Source: Marinobacter arenosus
Lineage (GTDB): Bacteria; Pseudomonadota; Gammaproteobacteria; Pseudomonadales; Oleiphilaceae
DNA length: 64,000 nucleotides
Assembly (NCBI RefSeq): GCF_019264345.1
Contig: NZ_JAHVAO010000004.1
Span: 124,001-188,000, forward strand
Direction: 5' to 3'
Program-made: the position numbers and the translations under genes
Notes under the pieces: generated by a model
What the model was told of the DNA's origin: nothing
Databases searched by the model: none
What the model saw: the letters and a program-made list of their open reading frames with translations, nothing else
In this document: in pieces, positions 32,856 through 43,236 of the stretch
How positions within the stretch are numbered: position 1 is the first letter of the stretch
How the letters are laid out: each line of letters begins with the position of its first letter

Positions 32856-33980
32856 ATGAGTGAACGCACCCAGTTGCGCCAGGCTCGTCGTCTGGTCATC
32901 AAAATCGGAAGTGCCCTGCTGACCAATGATGGCAAGGGGTTGGATGTCGCCTCCCTGGGCCTTTGGGTCGACCAGATTGTGGAGCTGATTGAGAGTGGTG
33001 TCGAAGTGGTGATCGTGTCGTCCGGCTCGGTCGCCGAAGGCATGAGCCGGCTGGGCTGGACGACCCGCCCCCAGCAGCTCCACGAGTTGCAGGCTGCGGC
33101 GGCGGTCGGGCAGATGGGGCTGGTGCAGACCTGGGAGGCGCAATTCAAGCGTCATGGTTTGCACACCGCGCAGATTCTGCTGACTCACGACGACCTGTCG
33201 GATCGGAAGCGGTACCTGAACGGCCGCAGTACGCTTCGGGCGTTGCTGGATTTTGGTGTGATTCCCATCGTCAATGAAAACGATACGGTTGTGACCGATG
33301 AAATCCGGTTTGGGGATAACGATACCCTCGGGGCGCTGGTCGCCAATCTGATCGAGGCCGATGGTCTGATCATTCTGACGGACCAGCTGGGTCTTTTCGA
33401 CAAGGACCCGCGCAAGCACACCGATGCCCGCCTGGTGACCGAACGCAAAGCTGGCGATCACGAGCTGGATGCCATGGCCGGAGGGGGTGCGGGTCTGCTC
33501 GGGCGTGGGGGCATGCTGACCAAGCTCAGGGCTGCGCGATTGGCCGCCCGATCCGGCGCCTTTACTGTGATTGTGGGTGGCCGGATCGAAGGCGTGATCA
33601 CCCGCCTGCGCCAGGGCGATGTTATCGGTACGCTTCTGCTCCCTGAGCAGGGGCGAATCGCTGCCCGCAAGCAGTGGTTGGCCAGCCATCTGCAAACGCG
33701 CGGCAAGCTGATGCTGGATGATGGTGCCGTGAAAGTGGTCTGTCTCGGTGGTCGGAGTCTGCTGCCGGTCGGGGTGAAGGGCGTCTCGGGTCAGTTTCGT
33801 CGTGGCGAAATGGTGTCCTGCGTCGATCCAAAGGGCAGGGAGGTTGCCCGGGGGTTGGTGAACTACGACGCGGACGAAGCCCGGGCCATTGCCGGTCGTT
33901 CCAGCGCCAGGATTGCCGAAGTGCTCGGGTATGTTTCCGGCGAAGAGATGATTCACCGGGACAACCTGGTCATCGTTTGA
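32856..33980 (+). CDS. proB: Glutamate 5-kinase
   Basis: ProB phosphorylates glutamate in the first step of proline synthesis. The 374-residue protein has the kinase domain (about 10-260; [32 protein letters not shown]-like GRGGMLTKL) and a C-terminal PUA domain (about 280-365). It ends before a shared terminator with rpsT. Confidence 0.96.
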   Translation: MSERTQLRQARRLVIKIGSALLTNDGKGLDVASLGLWVDQIVELIESGVEVVIVSSGSVAEGMSRLGWTTRPQQLHELQAAAAVGQMGLVQTWEAQFKRHGLHTAQILLTHDDLSDRKRYLNGRSTLRALLDFGVIPIVNENDTVVTDEIRFGDNDTLGALVANLIEADGLIILTDQLGLFDKDPRKHTDARLVTERKAGDHELDAMAGGGAGLLGRGGMLTKLRAARLAARSGAFTVIVGGRIEGVITRLRQGDVIGTLLLPEQGRIAARKQWLASHLQTRGKLMLDDGAVKVVCLGGRSLLPVGVKGVSGQFRRGEMVSCVDPKGREVARGLVNYDADEARAIAGRSSARIAEVLGYVSGEEMIHRDNLVIV

Positions 33981-33993
33981 GAAGGGTAGAAGC

Positions 33994-34026
33994 AAAAAAA
34001 AACCGGCCAACTGGCCGGTTTTTTTT
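33994..34026. terminator. Bidirectional terminator between proB and rpsT
   Basis: AAAAAAAAACCGGCCA and TGGCCGGTTTTTTTT form a perfect stem with a very small loop, flanked by A and T runs so that it works in both directions for the convergent proB and rpsT. Confidence 0.95.
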
Positions 34027-34046
34027 AGTTCTGAAGGAAAGTCCGC

Positions 34047-34316
34047 TTACGCGCTCTTCAGAGACTTGATCTTGGCACTCAGGCGGCTCTTGCTGCGAGC
34101 AACCTTGTTCTTGGCGAAGATGCCTTTGTTGACCATGCTGTCCAGAATCGGCTGAGCCTGCTGGAAGGCAGCCTGGGCTTCTTCGTAGTTGCCAGCCTCA
34201 ATCTTGGACTGAATTTTCTTCACGTAAGTACGAGCCATGGAACGCAGGCTGGCGTTGTGCTTGCGGTTCTTCTCGTTCTGACGTGCGCGCTTCTTGGCTT
34301 GCGGGGAATTTGCCAC
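34047..34316 (-). CDS. rpsT: 30S ribosomal protein S20
   Basis: The S20 N-terminus is (M)ANSPQAKKRARQ, which places the start at GTG 34316, preceded by CAGGAG; this gives 89 residues, the usual size. The frame is open for 21 codons further upstream but that sequence does not resemble S20. A non-ATG start is also found in E. coli rpsT (UUG), where it is tied to autoregulation, so a similar weak start may serve control here. Confidence 0.96.
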   Translation of the reverse strand: MANSPQAKKRARQNEKNRKHNASLRSMARTYVKKIQSKIEAGNYEEAQAAFQQAQPILDSMVNKGIFAKNKVARSKSRLSAKIKSLKSA

Positions 34317-34408
34317 CGTAAAACTCCTGAAAATCTTGAATTCGTTGCTGAATGATTCGTTACATCGCGGGCGCGCCAAAACCAGCGCGTCGAAATAAAT
34401 GACGCGAA

Positions 34409-34437
34409 ACTATGCCGCTGAAACCCGCAGATGTCAA
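34409..34437 (-). promoter_or_regulatory. Sigma-70-type promoter for rpsT
   Basis: Read on the minus strand, a perfect TTGACA (34437-34432) is followed after 17 bases by CATAGT (34414-34409). Transcription would start about 85-90 bases before the GTG start codon. Confidence 0.65.
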
Positions 34438-34574
34438 GACCAAAACCTATTTCATGCCCCGGCACCAAAGGCCTGTGATAAACTCGCCGCTCACTGGATG
34501 CGGGTGCCCGGGCTGGGCTAGTATTTCCCGAGATGCCGCGCCAACCCGTTGTTTAATCCCTGGCCAGAGCCTTC

Positions 34575-36155
34575 ATGTCGTCGGAACCCGAAACCAACAC
34601 CGAGAAAAAAACCTTGCCGAAGCCGCCGGGCCTGCTGCGTTCCTCTGGGCTGGTCGGGGCCATGACGATGCTGTCCCGGGTGCTGGGCCTGGTCCGGGAC
34701 ATGGTGATTGCCCGTTATTTCGGCGCGGGTGCCGGCGCAGATGCCTTCTTTGTTGCGTTTAAGATCCCGAACTTCCTTCGCCGGCTGTTTGCTGAGGGGG
34801 CGTTTTCCCAGGCTTTCGTCCCGGTGCTGTCTTCCTACCGGGAAGCGCAGTCGATTTCTGATGTTAAGCGCCTGGTCGATGCGGTGGCCGGCTCGCTCGG
34901 CCTGATTCTGTTGGCCGTCACCCTCGTTGCCATGTTGGGGTCCCCCGTACTGACCGCCATCTTCGCGCCGGGTTTCCTGGATGACGATGTGAAGTTCGCG
35001 CTCACCAGTGACATGCTGCGCATCACCTTTCCTTACCTGCTGCTGATCTCCTTGACGGCGTTTGCCGGCGGCATACTGAATAGCTATGACCGGTTTGCCG
35101 TGCCGGCCTTTACGCCGGTGCTGCTGAACCTGGCGATGATTGGCGCGGCAATCTACCTGACGCCATTGATGGAAGAACCCGTGATGGCCTTGGCCTGGGG
35201 TGTATTCATCGCCGGCGCGTTGCAGTTGTTCTTCCAGATGCCGTTCCTGATGCGTCTGGGGCTCATGCCGCGACCGCGCGTTGACTACCGTCATGAGGGC
35301 GTGAGTCGAATACTGAAGCTGATGGCGCCCGCCTTGTTCGGGGTCTCGGTCAGTCAGATTAATCTGCTGCTGGATACGGTGCTCGCATCGTTTCTTCAAA
35401 CGGGCAGTGTGTCCTGGCTTTACTATTCCGACCGTTTGTCGGAATTGCCTCTGGGCGTCTTCGGAATCGCCATTGCCACGGTGATTCTGCCCAGTCTCTC
35501 CCGCAAGCATGCAGCGGACTCCGCCGACCAGTTCGCGGCCACTCTGGACTGGGCGGTTCGTGCGGTTCTTCTGATTGGCCTGCCTGCCGCCCTTGCTCTG
35601 GCTTTGCTGGCTGAGCCGCTCATCGCCACGCTGTTCCATTACGGTGAGGTGACCGATCGGGATGTGGTGATGTCGGCGCAGAGTCTGCGCGCCTATTCGG
35701 CGGGGCTTCTCGCCTTTATGCTGATCAAGGTTCTGGCCCCGGGTTTCTTTGCCCGCCAGGATACCCGCACACCGGTCAAGATCGGTGTCATTGCCATGGT
35801 CGCCAACATGGTGTTCAACCTGATCCTGGTGTTTCCGCTCGCCCACGCCGGATTGGCGCTGGCAACCTCGCTTTCGGCCTGGCTGAACGGTTTTCTGCTG
35901 TGGCGGGGGCTGCGTCGGGAAGGGGCGTGGCAAAGCCAGCCGGGCTGGCCGCGTTTCCTGTTGCAGATCGGGGGTGCCAACCTCGCTCTGGCGCTTGTCA
36001 TCCTCTGGCTCAAGGCTCCGGTAACCGTTTGGCTGGCCGCTGGCGGATACCAGCGTGCCGCTGACATGGCGGTGCTGGTCGGCGCTGGCGTGGCCGTCTA
36101 TTTCCTGGCGCTGGCGGTGACGGGCGTGAGGGTAAGACATTTCCGCCAGAGGTAA
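34575..36155 (+). CDS. murJ: Lipid II flippase MurJ
   Basis: MurJ flips lipid II across the inner membrane for peptidoglycan synthesis. The 526-residue protein is almost wholly hydrophobic with about 14 membrane helices. Family motifs include SRVLGLVRDMVIARYFGAG, AFFVAFKIPNFLRRLFAEGAF (split around residues 55-78), YYSDRLSELPLGVFGIAIATV, and KVLAPGFFARQDTRTPVK. It lies divergent from rpsT, as is common in gammaproteobacteria. Confidence 0.96.
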   Translation: MSSEPETNTEKKTLPKPPGLLRSSGLVGAMTMLSRVLGLVRDMVIARYFGAGAGADAFFVAFKIPNFLRRLFAEGAFSQAFVPVLSSYREAQSISDVKRLVDAVAGSLGLILLAVTLVAMLGSPVLTAIFAPGFLDDDVKFALTSDMLRITFPYLLLISLTAFAGGILNSYDRFAVPAFTPVLLNLAMIGAAIYLTPLMEEPVMALAWGVFIAGALQLFFQMPFLMRLGLMPRPRVDYRHEGVSRILKLMAPALFGVSVSQINLLLDTVLASFLQTGSVSWLYYSDRLSELPLGVFGIAIATVILPSLSRKHAADSADQFAATLDWAVRAVLLIGLPAALALALLAEPLIATLFHYGEVTDRDVVMSAQSLRAYSAGLLAFMLIKVLAPGFFARQDTRTPVKIGVIAMVANMVFNLILVFPLAHAGLALATSLSAWLNGFLLWRGLRREGAWQSQPGWPRFLLQIGGANLALALVILWLKAPVTVWLAAGGYQRAADMAVLVGAGVAVYFLALAVTGVRVRHFRQR

Positions 36156-36268
36156 GGTATAATCGCGCGTTTTCTCACCAGCGTTCTCCCGGCAAGACGC
36201 CTCCTGACACATTTGACAGGGCAAGGCGGGGCGCTGAAAGCCAGCTGGCAACTGAAGGTTCGCATTGC

Positions 36269-37240
36269 ATGCGTCTGATCCGAGGCCTGACTAACCTGAC
36301 AACGCTGTCCCGTCGCGAGGCGTCGCCTCTGGCGAGCGGCTGCGTCGCGACCATCGGTAATTTCGATGGGGTACATATTGGCCACAGGACGATTCTGGAA
36401 CAGGTTAAGGAGAAGGCGTCCAGTCTGGGCCTGCCTTCTGTGGTCATGGTGTTCGAACCCCAGCCCAGGGAATTCTTCCAGGGGGCCGAGGCACCACCCC
36501 GACTGATGTCGTTCAGGCAGAAGTTCGAAGCGTTGACGGCTGCAGGCATCGATTACGTGCTTTGCCTGCATTTCAACGGCCGTTTCCGGCGCCTGACGAG
36601 TCGGGAGTTCATTGACACGGTTCTGGTGAATGGCCTCGGCGTGCGTCATCTTGTGGTGGGCGACGATTTCCGTTTTGGCTGTGATCGGACGGGCGATTTC
36701 ATGTTGCTGCGCGAGGCGGGCGAATCGCTCGGGTTTACCGTGGAAAACACGCGGACGGTGACCATCGGGGGTGAGCGGGTAAGCAGTACCCGGATTCGCG
36801 AACGGCTCAAGGCAGATCGACTCGACGAGGCTGAAGAACTGCTGGGCCACCCTTACCGGATACGTGGGCGTGTTGTCTATGGGCGCCAACTCGGGCGTGA
36901 AATTGGCGCGCCTACTGCGAATATCCTGCTGAAACGCATGGCACCGCTGCAAGGGGTCTATGTGGTCAGCACCACGCTGGACGATGGTTCGGTCTATGAC
37001 GGAGTTGCCAACATTGGCCTGCGACCGACGGTAGACGGCAAACAGCCGGCTCTGGAAGTGCACCTGTTCGACTTTGCTGGCACACTTTATGGTCGCCACA
37101 TCGACGTCGTGTTCCGTCACGGGCTGCGCAATGAAATCAAATTCGGCTCCGTGGATGCCCTGAAAGAACAGATCGCCCGCGATTTCAGCGATGCCCGGGC
37201 CTGGATTGCCAATAATGGATCCACGCGGCTGGCACATTGA
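36269..37240 (+). CDS. ribF: Bifunctional riboflavin kinase/FAD synthetase
   Basis: RibF converts riboflavin to FMN and then FAD. The 323-residue protein has the nucleotidyltransferase N-domain (TIGNFDGVHIGHRTIL about 28-43, VGDDFRFGCDRTGD, SSTRIRERL) and the riboflavin kinase C-domain (about 185-310; GRQLGREIGAPTANI). It is 71 bases ahead of ileS. Together with the rib genes at 20049-22867 it covers most of flavin synthesis. Confidence 0.96.
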   Translation: MRLIRGLTNLTTLSRREASPLASGCVATIGNFDGVHIGHRTILEQVKEKASSLGLPSVVMVFEPQPREFFQGAEAPPRLMSFRQKFEALTAAGIDYVLCLHFNGRFRRLTSREFIDTVLVNGLGVRHLVVGDDFRFGCDRTGDFMLLREAGESLGFTVENTRTVTIGGERVSSTRIRERLKADRLDEAEELLGHPYRIRGRVVYGRQLGREIGAPTANILLKRMAPLQGVYVVSTTLDDGSVYDGVANIGLRPTVDGKQPALEVHLFDFAGTLYGRHIDVVFRHGLRNEIKFGSVDALKEQIARDFSDARAWIANNGSTRLAH

Positions 37241-37311
37241 AAACCCGCGGTTGCGGACCGCACATACATGACTACTGACCCAAACTGACCAAAAGAGTAC
37301 GCACACAGACC

Positions 37312-40131
37312 ATGAGCGACTACAAGCACACCCTGAATCTGCCGGAAACCGCCTTTCCGATGCGCGGCAACCTGGCCAAGCGTGAGCCGGACATGCTCAA
37401 GCGCTGGCAGGATCTCGACGTGTACGGCAACCTGCGCAAGCAGCGCGAGGGGCGGGAAAAATTCGTTCTTCACGATGGCCCTCCGTACGCCAACGGCAGC
37501 ATTCACATTGGTCATGCGGTCAACAAAATCCTGAAAGACATGATCGTCAAGTCGCGCAGCTTCATGGGCTACGATGCACCCTACGTCCCCGGTTGGGACT
37601 GCCACGGTCTGCCCATCGAGCACAAGGTAGAGCAGGAAATCGGCAAAGCCGGGGTTAAGGTCGACTACAAGACGTTCCGTCAGGCCTGCCGCGACTACGC
37701 GACCAAGCAGATTGCCGGTCAGAAACAGGATTTCATTCGCCTCGGGGTCATGGGCGAGTGGGACAAGCCTTATCTGACCATGGATCCGAAAGTGGAAGCC
37801 GGCATTGTTCGCGCGCTCGGAAAGATCGTGGCCAAAGGACACCTGGTGCGCGGGTACAAGCCGGTTTACTGGAGTGTGGTGGGTCAGTCCGCACTGGCAG
37901 AAGCCGAGGTCGAGTACCAGGACAAAACCTCGACCCAGATTGATGTGCGTTTTACCGCCGTCGATCAGGCAAAGGCGTTGTCCCTGTTCGGGATCGATAA
38001 AGGCGACGGCGACGTTTCCGTGGTTATCTGGACCACCACGCCCTGGACCATCCCGGCCAACCAGGCTGTCTCCCTGAACGCTGAGCTTCAGTATGCCCTG
38101 GTCCAGGCTGATGTCGGCGCAGGTCCCGAACGCCTGATCCTGTCGGCCGATATGGTGGACGGCATCATGAGTCGTTGGGAGGTTGAGGGCTATGAGGTGC
38201 TGGCGACCTGTTCCGGAGCCGACCTCGAGCATCTGGCCCTTCAGCATCCGTTCTACGACAAGCAGGTGCCGGTCATCCTGGGCGATCACGTGTCCACCGA
38301 CGCTGGCACCGGTGCTGTCCATACCGCACCCGATCATGGTATGGAAGATTTTGAGGTGGGCAAGGCCTACAACATCGATACCCTTAACCTGGTCCAGGCT
38401 GATGGCACCTACACCAGCGCTGCCGGCGAGTTGGCGGGTGTGCACGTGTACAAGGCCGACGAACCCGTCTGCGCCGCGCTGACCCGTGAGGGCAAGCTGG
38501 TACGTTCCGAGAAGTTCCGGCACAGCTATCCCCATTGCTGGCGCACCAAGACGCCATTGATCTACCGGGCTACCCCGCAGTGGTTCATCAGCATGGACAA
38601 GGAAAACCTGCGAGCAGATGCTCTTGAGGCCATCAAGGGCGTGCGCTGGGTGCCGTCCTGGGGTCAGAACCGTATTGAGGCCATGTTCCAGCAGTCCCCG
38701 GACTGGTGTATCTCGCGCCAGCGGACCTGGGGCGTGCCGATTACGCTGTTTATCCACAAGGAAACCCAGGAACTGCACCCGGATACCCAGAACCTGATCG
38801 AAAAAGTTGCCCAGGAAATCGAGGTGGGCGGCATTGATGCCTGGTACGACATCGAGCCGGCCGCGTTCTTGGGCGCTGACGCCGAGCGGTACGAAAAGGT
38901 TACCGATACCCTGGATGTCTGGTTCGATTCCGGCGTTACTCACGAATCCGTGCTCCGCGTCCGTGAAGAGCTCGGGCAGTTCCCGGCGGACATGTACCTG
39001 GAGGGCTCGGATCAGCACCGTGGCTGGTTCCAGTCGTCACTGAAAACGTCCATCGCCATGAACGGTGTGGCACCGTATAAGCAGGTCCTGACGCACGGCT
39101 TCACCGTGGACGGCAAAGGGCACAAGATGTCCAAGTCCCTCGGAAACGTGATCGCACCCCAGGAAGTCATGAACGAACTGGGTGCTGACATCCTGCGTTT
39201 GTGGGTTGCGGCGACTGATTACAGCGGTGAAATGACCGTCTCCAAGGACATTCTGCGTCAGACGGCCGACGGTTACCGTCGGATTCGCAACACCTCCCGC
39301 TTCCTGCTGAGCAACCTCAGCGGGTTTGATCCCGAGCAGCACATGGTGGCGCCGGAGGACATGATTGCTCTGGATCGCTGGATGGTGGACCGCGCGCTGC
39401 AGCTGCAGAACGAGCTGCATGAGGATTACCAGAACTACGCCTTCCTGCGCATCTATCAGAAGGTGTACAACTTCTGCGAGGCGACCCTGGGTGGTTTCTA
39501 TCTCGATATCATCAAGGATCGCCAGTACACCACGCCTGCCGATAGCCTTCCGCGGCGTTCGTGTCAGACCGCTCTGTATCACGTTGCCGAGGCCCTGGTG
39601 CGCTGGATCGCTCCGATTCTCAGCTTTACCGCTGACGAAATCTGGCAGCATCTGCCGGGCGAGCGTGGCGATACCGTCTTTTACGAGACCTGGTACGACG
39701 GCTTGGCCGCGCTGCCGGAAACGGCCGAACTGGGCCGGGACTACTGGCGTGAGATCTACGGCGTCAAGGAAGCCGTCAACAAGTGCCTGGAAGAAGCCCG
39801 AGCTCGAGGGGAGATCAAAGGTTCATTAAGCGCGGAAGTCACGCTTTTCTGCGAGGGTGATCTGGCGGCGAACCTCAAGCATTTGGGCGAAGAACTCCGG
39901 TTCGTACTGATCACGTCGGAGGCCACGGTGAAGTCGCCGTCAGAAGCCGGCGATGCTGAACTGACCGGCCACGAAGGCTTGCGCGTTGCGGTAACCCCGG
40001 CAGCCCACGCCAAGTGTGAGCGTTGCTGGCATCATCGGGAAGACGTTGGTCGCAACGAGAAGTATGCAGACCTGTGTGCCCGCTGTGTGACCAACGTGGA
40101 AGGGCCCGGCGAAGCCCGCTCGTTCGCCTGA
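37312..40131 (+). CDS. ileS: Isoleucyl-tRNA synthetase
   Basis: The 939-residue class I synthetase has HIGH as SIHIGHA (about 62-68), a CP1 editing domain, KMSKS at residues 605-609 and a C-terminal zinc finger [10 protein letters not shown]...CARC. This zinc-containing form is the common bacterial type, usually sensitive to mupirocin. The stop overlaps lspA (TGATG). The order ribF-ileS-lspA-fkpB-ispH is conserved in gammaproteobacteria. Confidence 0.98.
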   Translation: MSDYKHTLNLPETAFPMRGNLAKREPDMLKRWQDLDVYGNLRKQREGREKFVLHDGPPYANGSIHIGHAVNKILKDMIVKSRSFMGYDAPYVPGWDCHGLPIEHKVEQEIGKAGVKVDYKTFRQACRDYATKQIAGQKQDFIRLGVMGEWDKPYLTMDPKVEAGIVRALGKIVAKGHLVRGYKPVYWSVVGQSALAEAEVEYQDKTSTQIDVRFTAVDQAKALSLFGIDKGDGDVSVVIWTTTPWTIPANQAVSLNAELQYALVQADVGAGPERLILSADMVDGIMSRWEVEGYEVLATCSGADLEHLALQHPFYDKQVPVILGDHVSTDAGTGAVHTAPDHGMEDFEVGKAYNIDTLNLVQADGTYTSAAGELAGVHVYKADEPVCAALTREGKLVRSEKFRHSYPHCWRTKTPLIYRATPQWFISMDKENLRADALEAIKGVRWVPSWGQNRIEAMFQQSPDWCISRQRTWGVPITLFIHKETQELHPDTQNLIEKVAQEIEVGGIDAWYDIEPAAFLGADAERYEKVTDTLDVWFDSGVTHESVLRVREELGQFPADMYLEGSDQHRGWFQSSLKTSIAMNGVAPYKQVLTHGFTVDGKGHKMSKSLGNVIAPQEVMNELGADILRLWVAATDYSGEMTVSKDILRQTADGYRRIRNTSRFLLSNLSGFDPEQHMVAPEDMIALDRWMVDRALQLQNELHEDYQNYAFLRIYQKVYNFCEATLGGFYLDIIKDRQYTTPADSLPRRSCQTALYHVAEALVRWIAPILSFTADEIWQHLPGERGDTVFYETWYDGLAALPETAELGRDYWREIYGVKEAVNKCLEEARARGEIKGSLSAEVTLFCEGDLAANLKHLGEELRFVLITSEATVKSPSEAGDAELTGHEGLRVAVTPAAHAKCERCWHHREDVGRNEKYADLCARCVTNVEGPGEARSFA

Positions 40132-40661
40132 TGGACGCGACCATGACTGACACGGCGAACGGGTCCAAGTTGAAATGGCTGTGGCTGGCGGTGCTGGTGA
40201 TCGTGCTGGATCTTGGCACCAAGGCGCTGGCCACCGCCACGCTGACCTACGGCGATCCGGTGCCCGTCATTCCCATGTTCAACCTGACCCTGCTGCACAA
40301 CACCGGGGCGGCCTTCAGCTTTTTGGCGCAGGCCGACGGCTGGCAGCGCTGGTTCTTTGTCGCCCTGGCGCTGGTGGTCAGTACGGTGCTGGTTGTCTGG
40401 TTGCGAAAGCTGCAACGCCATGAAACCTGGACCGCGGTTGCCATCGTACTCATTCTTGGCGGCGCCCTTGGTAATGTCTACGACCGTGTGGTGCATGGAT
40501 ACGTGGTCGATTTCCTGCATTTCTACTGGCAGGACTGGCATTTCCCGGCCTTCAATCTGGCGGATACGGCCATTACCATCGGTGCCGGCATGATGATTCT
40601 TGATATGTTCCGCAAACCCGACGACTCGGACGGGGATGCCGAAAGGAGTGACCCACGCTGA
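40131..40661 (+). CDS. lspA: Lipoprotein signal peptidase
   Basis: LspA cleaves prolipoproteins in the inner membrane; substrates would include PilP and BamD in this window. The 176-residue protein has four hydrophobic helices and both catalytic Asp motifs, [14 protein letters not shown] and FNLADTAI, plus [12 protein letters not shown] 40131 overlaps the ileS stop; ATG 40143, four codons on, is an equal alternative as neither has a clear ribosome binding site. The stop overlaps fkpB. Confidence 0.96.
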   Translation: MDATMTDTANGSKLKWLWLAVLVIVLDLGTKALATATLTYGDPVPVIPMFNLTLLHNTGAAFSFLAQADGWQRWFFVALALVVSTVLVVWLRKLQRHETWTAVAIVLILGGALGNVYDRVVHGYVVDFLHFYWQDWHFPAFNLADTAITIGAGMMILDMFRKPDDSDGDAERSDPR

Positions 40662-41113
40662 TGAAAGAATTGCCTGTAGATAAGGGTACCCGCGTCAAGT
40701 TGCACTTTGCGCTGAAGTTTCCCGATGGCGAAGTGATCGATTCCACGTTTGAGAAGGAGCCGGCCACCCTGGAAATTGGCGACGACAATCTCCCGGAGAA
40801 CTTCGAGGCCTATTTGATGGGCATGAAAGCCGGCGAGCGTAACAGCTACGAAGTGCCGCCCGAGAAGGCCTTTGGCCAGCACAACCCGAACAATGTCCAG
40901 ACCTTCAAGCGCCACGAATTCAGTGCCGACATGGTGCTCGAGCCGGGCGTGATGATCTCCTTTGCCGATGCGCGCCAGAGCGAGCTTCCGGGCGTCGTCA
41001 GCCGGGTGGAGGGCGACGAAGTAGAGGTGGATTTCAATCACCCCCTTGCGGGGCGTACACTGACCTTTGAGGTGGAAATCATTGATGTTGAGCCCGCCAG
41101 GCCGACACACTGA
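40661..41113 (+). CDS. fkpB: FKBP-type peptidyl-prolyl isomerase (SlpA/FkpB)
   Basis: The 150-residue SlyD/SlpA-like isomerase has an FKBP domain (VKLHFALKFPDGEVIDST, FEAYLMGMKAGE) interrupted by an insert-in-flap chaperone domain (PPEKAFGQHNPNNVQTFKRHEF), and lacks the His-rich tail of SlyD. It should be cytoplasmic. It is coupled to lspA by a TGATG overlap and lies 39 bases before ispH. Confidence 0.94.
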   Translation: MKELPVDKGTRVKLHFALKFPDGEVIDSTFEKEPATLEIGDDNLPENFEAYLMGMKAGERNSYEVPPEKAFGQHNPNNVQTFKRHEFSADMVLEPGVMISFADARQSELPGVVSRVEGDEVEVDFNHPLAGRTLTFEVEIIDVEPARPTH

Positions 41114-41152
41114 CACGACACCCAGACTATTCAATACCAGCGGGAAGTTACC

Positions 41153-42106
41153 ATGCAGATCCGACTCGCCAATCCTCGCGGCTTTTGCGCCGGCGTGGAC
41201 CGGGCCATTGAAATCGTCAACCGCGCCCTGGATGTGTTTGGCGCGCCGATTTACGTGCGGCACGAGGTGGTTCACAACAAATTCGTGGTCGACAACCTGC
41301 GCAATCGCGGTGCCATCTTCGTGGACGAGCTCGACGAGGTGCCGGACGACAAGCTGGTCATCTTCAGCGCCCACGGCGTGTCCCAGGCCGTGCAGAACGA
41401 GGCGTCACGCCGCGGCCTGAAGGTGTTCGATGCCACCTGTCCGCTGGTGACCAAAGTGCATATGGAGGTCATGCGTTACAGCCGTGACGGCCGGGAGTGC
41501 ATCCTGATCGGCCACCATGGCCATCCCGAAGTGGAAGGCACCATGGGGCAGTACGATCACAGCAATGGTGGTGACATCTATCTGGTCGAAGACGAAGCGG
41601 ATGTTGCCAAGCTGGACGTCAAAGACGCCAGCCGTCTTTCCTACGTTACCCAAACCACCCTCTCCATGGATGACACCGCCCGGGTCATTGACTCCCTGCG
41701 GGAAAAATTTCCCCAGATTGAAGGGCCCCGTAAGGACGACATCTGCTACGCCACCCAGAATCGCCAGGATGCCGTGAAGCAGCTTGCCGGTGATTGCGAC
41801 CTGATGCTGGTCGTCGGCTCGCCCAACAGTTCCAACTCCAACCGCTTGCGGGAGTTGGCAGAGCGGATGGGAACCCCCGCCTATCTGATCGACGAAGCCG
41901 CGCAGATTGATCCGGTTTGGCTGGAAGGCAAAATGTCGGTCGGTGTCACGGCCGGAGCCTCCGCGCCGGAAGTGCTGGTAAATGAGGTGATTGCGCGCCT
42001 CCAGGAACTTGGCGGCAGCGTTCCGGAGGAGATTGCCGGGCGCGAGGAGAACATTGTGTTTTCCATGCCGAAAGAGTTGCGAATAGATGCTGTCGAGGTT
42101 TCCTGA
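41153..42106 (+). CDS. ispH: 4-hydroxy-3-methylbut-2-enyl diphosphate reductase
   Basis: IspH makes IPP and DMAPP in the last step of the MEP isoprenoid pathway, feeding IspB. The 317-residue protein has the three Fe-S cysteines C12 (GFCAGVDRA), C96 ([10 protein letters not shown]) and C198 ([13 protein letters not shown]), and SSNSNRL near residue 225. It is the last gene of the ribF-ileS group; the lower-GC pilin operon begins 146 bases downstream. Confidence 0.97.
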   Translation: MQIRLANPRGFCAGVDRAIEIVNRALDVFGAPIYVRHEVVHNKFVVDNLRNRGAIFVDELDEVPDDKLVIFSAHGVSQAVQNEASRRGLKVFDATCPLVTKVHMEVMRYSRDGRECILIGHHGHPEVEGTMGQYDHSNGGDIYLVEDEADVAKLDVKDASRLSYVTQTTLSMDDTARVIDSLREKFPQIEGPRKDDICYATQNRQDAVKQLAGDCDLMLVVGSPNSSNSNRLRELAERMGTPAYLIDEAAQIDPVWLEGKMSVGVTAGASAPEVLVNEVIARLQELGGSVPEEIAGREENIVFSMPKELRIDAVEVS

Positions 42107-42252
42107 ACTCGACAGCCTTTGAACGGCATCACATCTTTTTCTTTTCCCTAACCGCTTATCCCTCGTATAAATCCGCTTGTCGCCCATTGCTGGAATGGCT
42201 TGTTGGCGTTCGTTAATGTTTCGATACGTCATAATAGAAGTGGGTTTTATCT

Positions 42253-42765
42253 GTGCGATCCAATAAAGGTTTTACACTCTTAGAGCTGCTAATTACGCTT
42301 GCACTGATTGGAATAATAGCTGGATTGGCAGTTCCTTCATTCGCCCAAGTACTTGCCAATAACCGTATTACCTCAGTGACGAATAATCTGATTGGTGTCC
42401 TGAACTATGCGCGAGCGGAATCCGTCAAGCGCGGCCGTGCTGTGGATGTCACCGCGTTGGCTTCGGCTGGCAATGGTGATGAGTGGGGCGGTGGCTGGAG
42501 GGTTTGGGTGGACTCGGGCGCTGCTGATTACCAACCGGGAGAAGAAATTCGTATTTTTAACCAAGTTCCTGATTCCGTAACTATCAATGGCACCGATGGC
42601 GTCACGAACTTTCGCTTTCGCGCAAATGGCTTTGTCGATCCTTCGCCGGCAGCCGGTGCGGAATATAGCTTCCAAGTTTGTGATGATCGTACGGGGGAGA
42701 CCGGTCGGATTATCCGGATTCATACCTCTGGGCGGGTTCGCCATGAAACAGTTACCTGTGGATAG
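42253..42765 (+). CDS. Minor pilin of GspH/FimT family (FimU-like)
   Basis: The 170-residue pseudopilin uses a GTG start at 42253. It has a short basic leader and a type III prepilin cleavage site G|FTLLE with Glu5, followed by a hydrophobic helix and a GspH-like globular domain (NLIGVLNYARAESVKRG). A Cys pair near the C-terminus (VCDD... and ETVTCG) may form a disulphide. As first gene of fimU-like-pilV-pilW-pilX-pilY1-pilE it probably corresponds to Pseudomonas FimU, part of the pilus-tip priming complex. Confidence 0.9.
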   Translation: MRSNKGFTLLELLITLALIGIIAGLAVPSFAQVLANNRITSVTNNLIGVLNYARAESVKRGRAVDVTALASAGNGDEWGGGWRVWVDSGAADYQPGEEIRIFNQVPDSVTINGTDGVTNFRFRANGFVDPSPAAGAEYSFQVCDDRTGETGRIIRIHTSGRVRHETVTCG

Positions 42766-42774
42766 GAGTTGGTT

Positions 42775-43236
42775 GTGATCAGACTATCGCGCCGTGAAAC
42801 TGGCTTTACCATGATAGAGGTGCTGGTTGCCCTCATCATCTTGGCGATCGGTTTGCTGGGCGTTGCGGGTGTTCAGACACTCGCCATGAAGCAGACAACT
42901 AACTCTCATGTTCGTTCCCAGGTCAGCATCCTCGCCTACGACATGGTTGAGCGAGTTCGGGCCAATTTACCGGGTGCGGAGGCAGGAGCATACAGCAGTT
43001 TTACTAGCGCTCCGGAGACCGTCCCAACGTGCTCACCCTGCAACTCTGCGCAAATTGCAGTGCTGGATGCCAGCCAATGGTTTTCAAACCTTAACGGCTC
43101 CATCCCGGGCTTTACTGGAGCCAGTGTCGTGCTCGCCAACGGTGTGGCAACGATCACCATAAACTGGTCTGAACGTGATCTCGGTGACGATTCGGTTGCC
43201 CAAACCTATCAACTTGATGCCAGGGTCTTGCAATGA
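42775..43236 (+). CDS. pilV: Minor pilin PilV
   Basis: The 153-residue minor pilin starts at GTG 42775, six bases after TAGGAG; TTG 42769 is in frame but sits directly on the ribosome binding site. The cleavage site is G|FTMIEVLVALIILAIGLLG, the PilV/GspI type. It has a CSPC motif in the globular domain. Its TGA overlaps the pilW ATG (ATGA). Confidence 0.9.
   Translation: MIRLSRRETGFTMIEVLVALIILAIGLLGVAGVQTLAMKQTTNSHVRSQVSILAYDMVERVRANLPGAEAGAYSSFTSAPETVPTCSPCNSAQIAVLDASQWFSNLNGSIPGFTGASVVLANGVATITINWSERDLGDDSVAQTYQLDARVLQ

Noticed and set aside
34518..36251. 577-codon frame antisense to murJ
   Set aside because: Low-complexity Gln/Arg/His-rich product typical of a reverse-strand shadow; murJ is clear on the other strand.
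37117..39018. 633-codon frame antisense to ileS
   Set aside because: No domain, no start signals, and ileS with HIGH and KMSKS occupies the plus strand.
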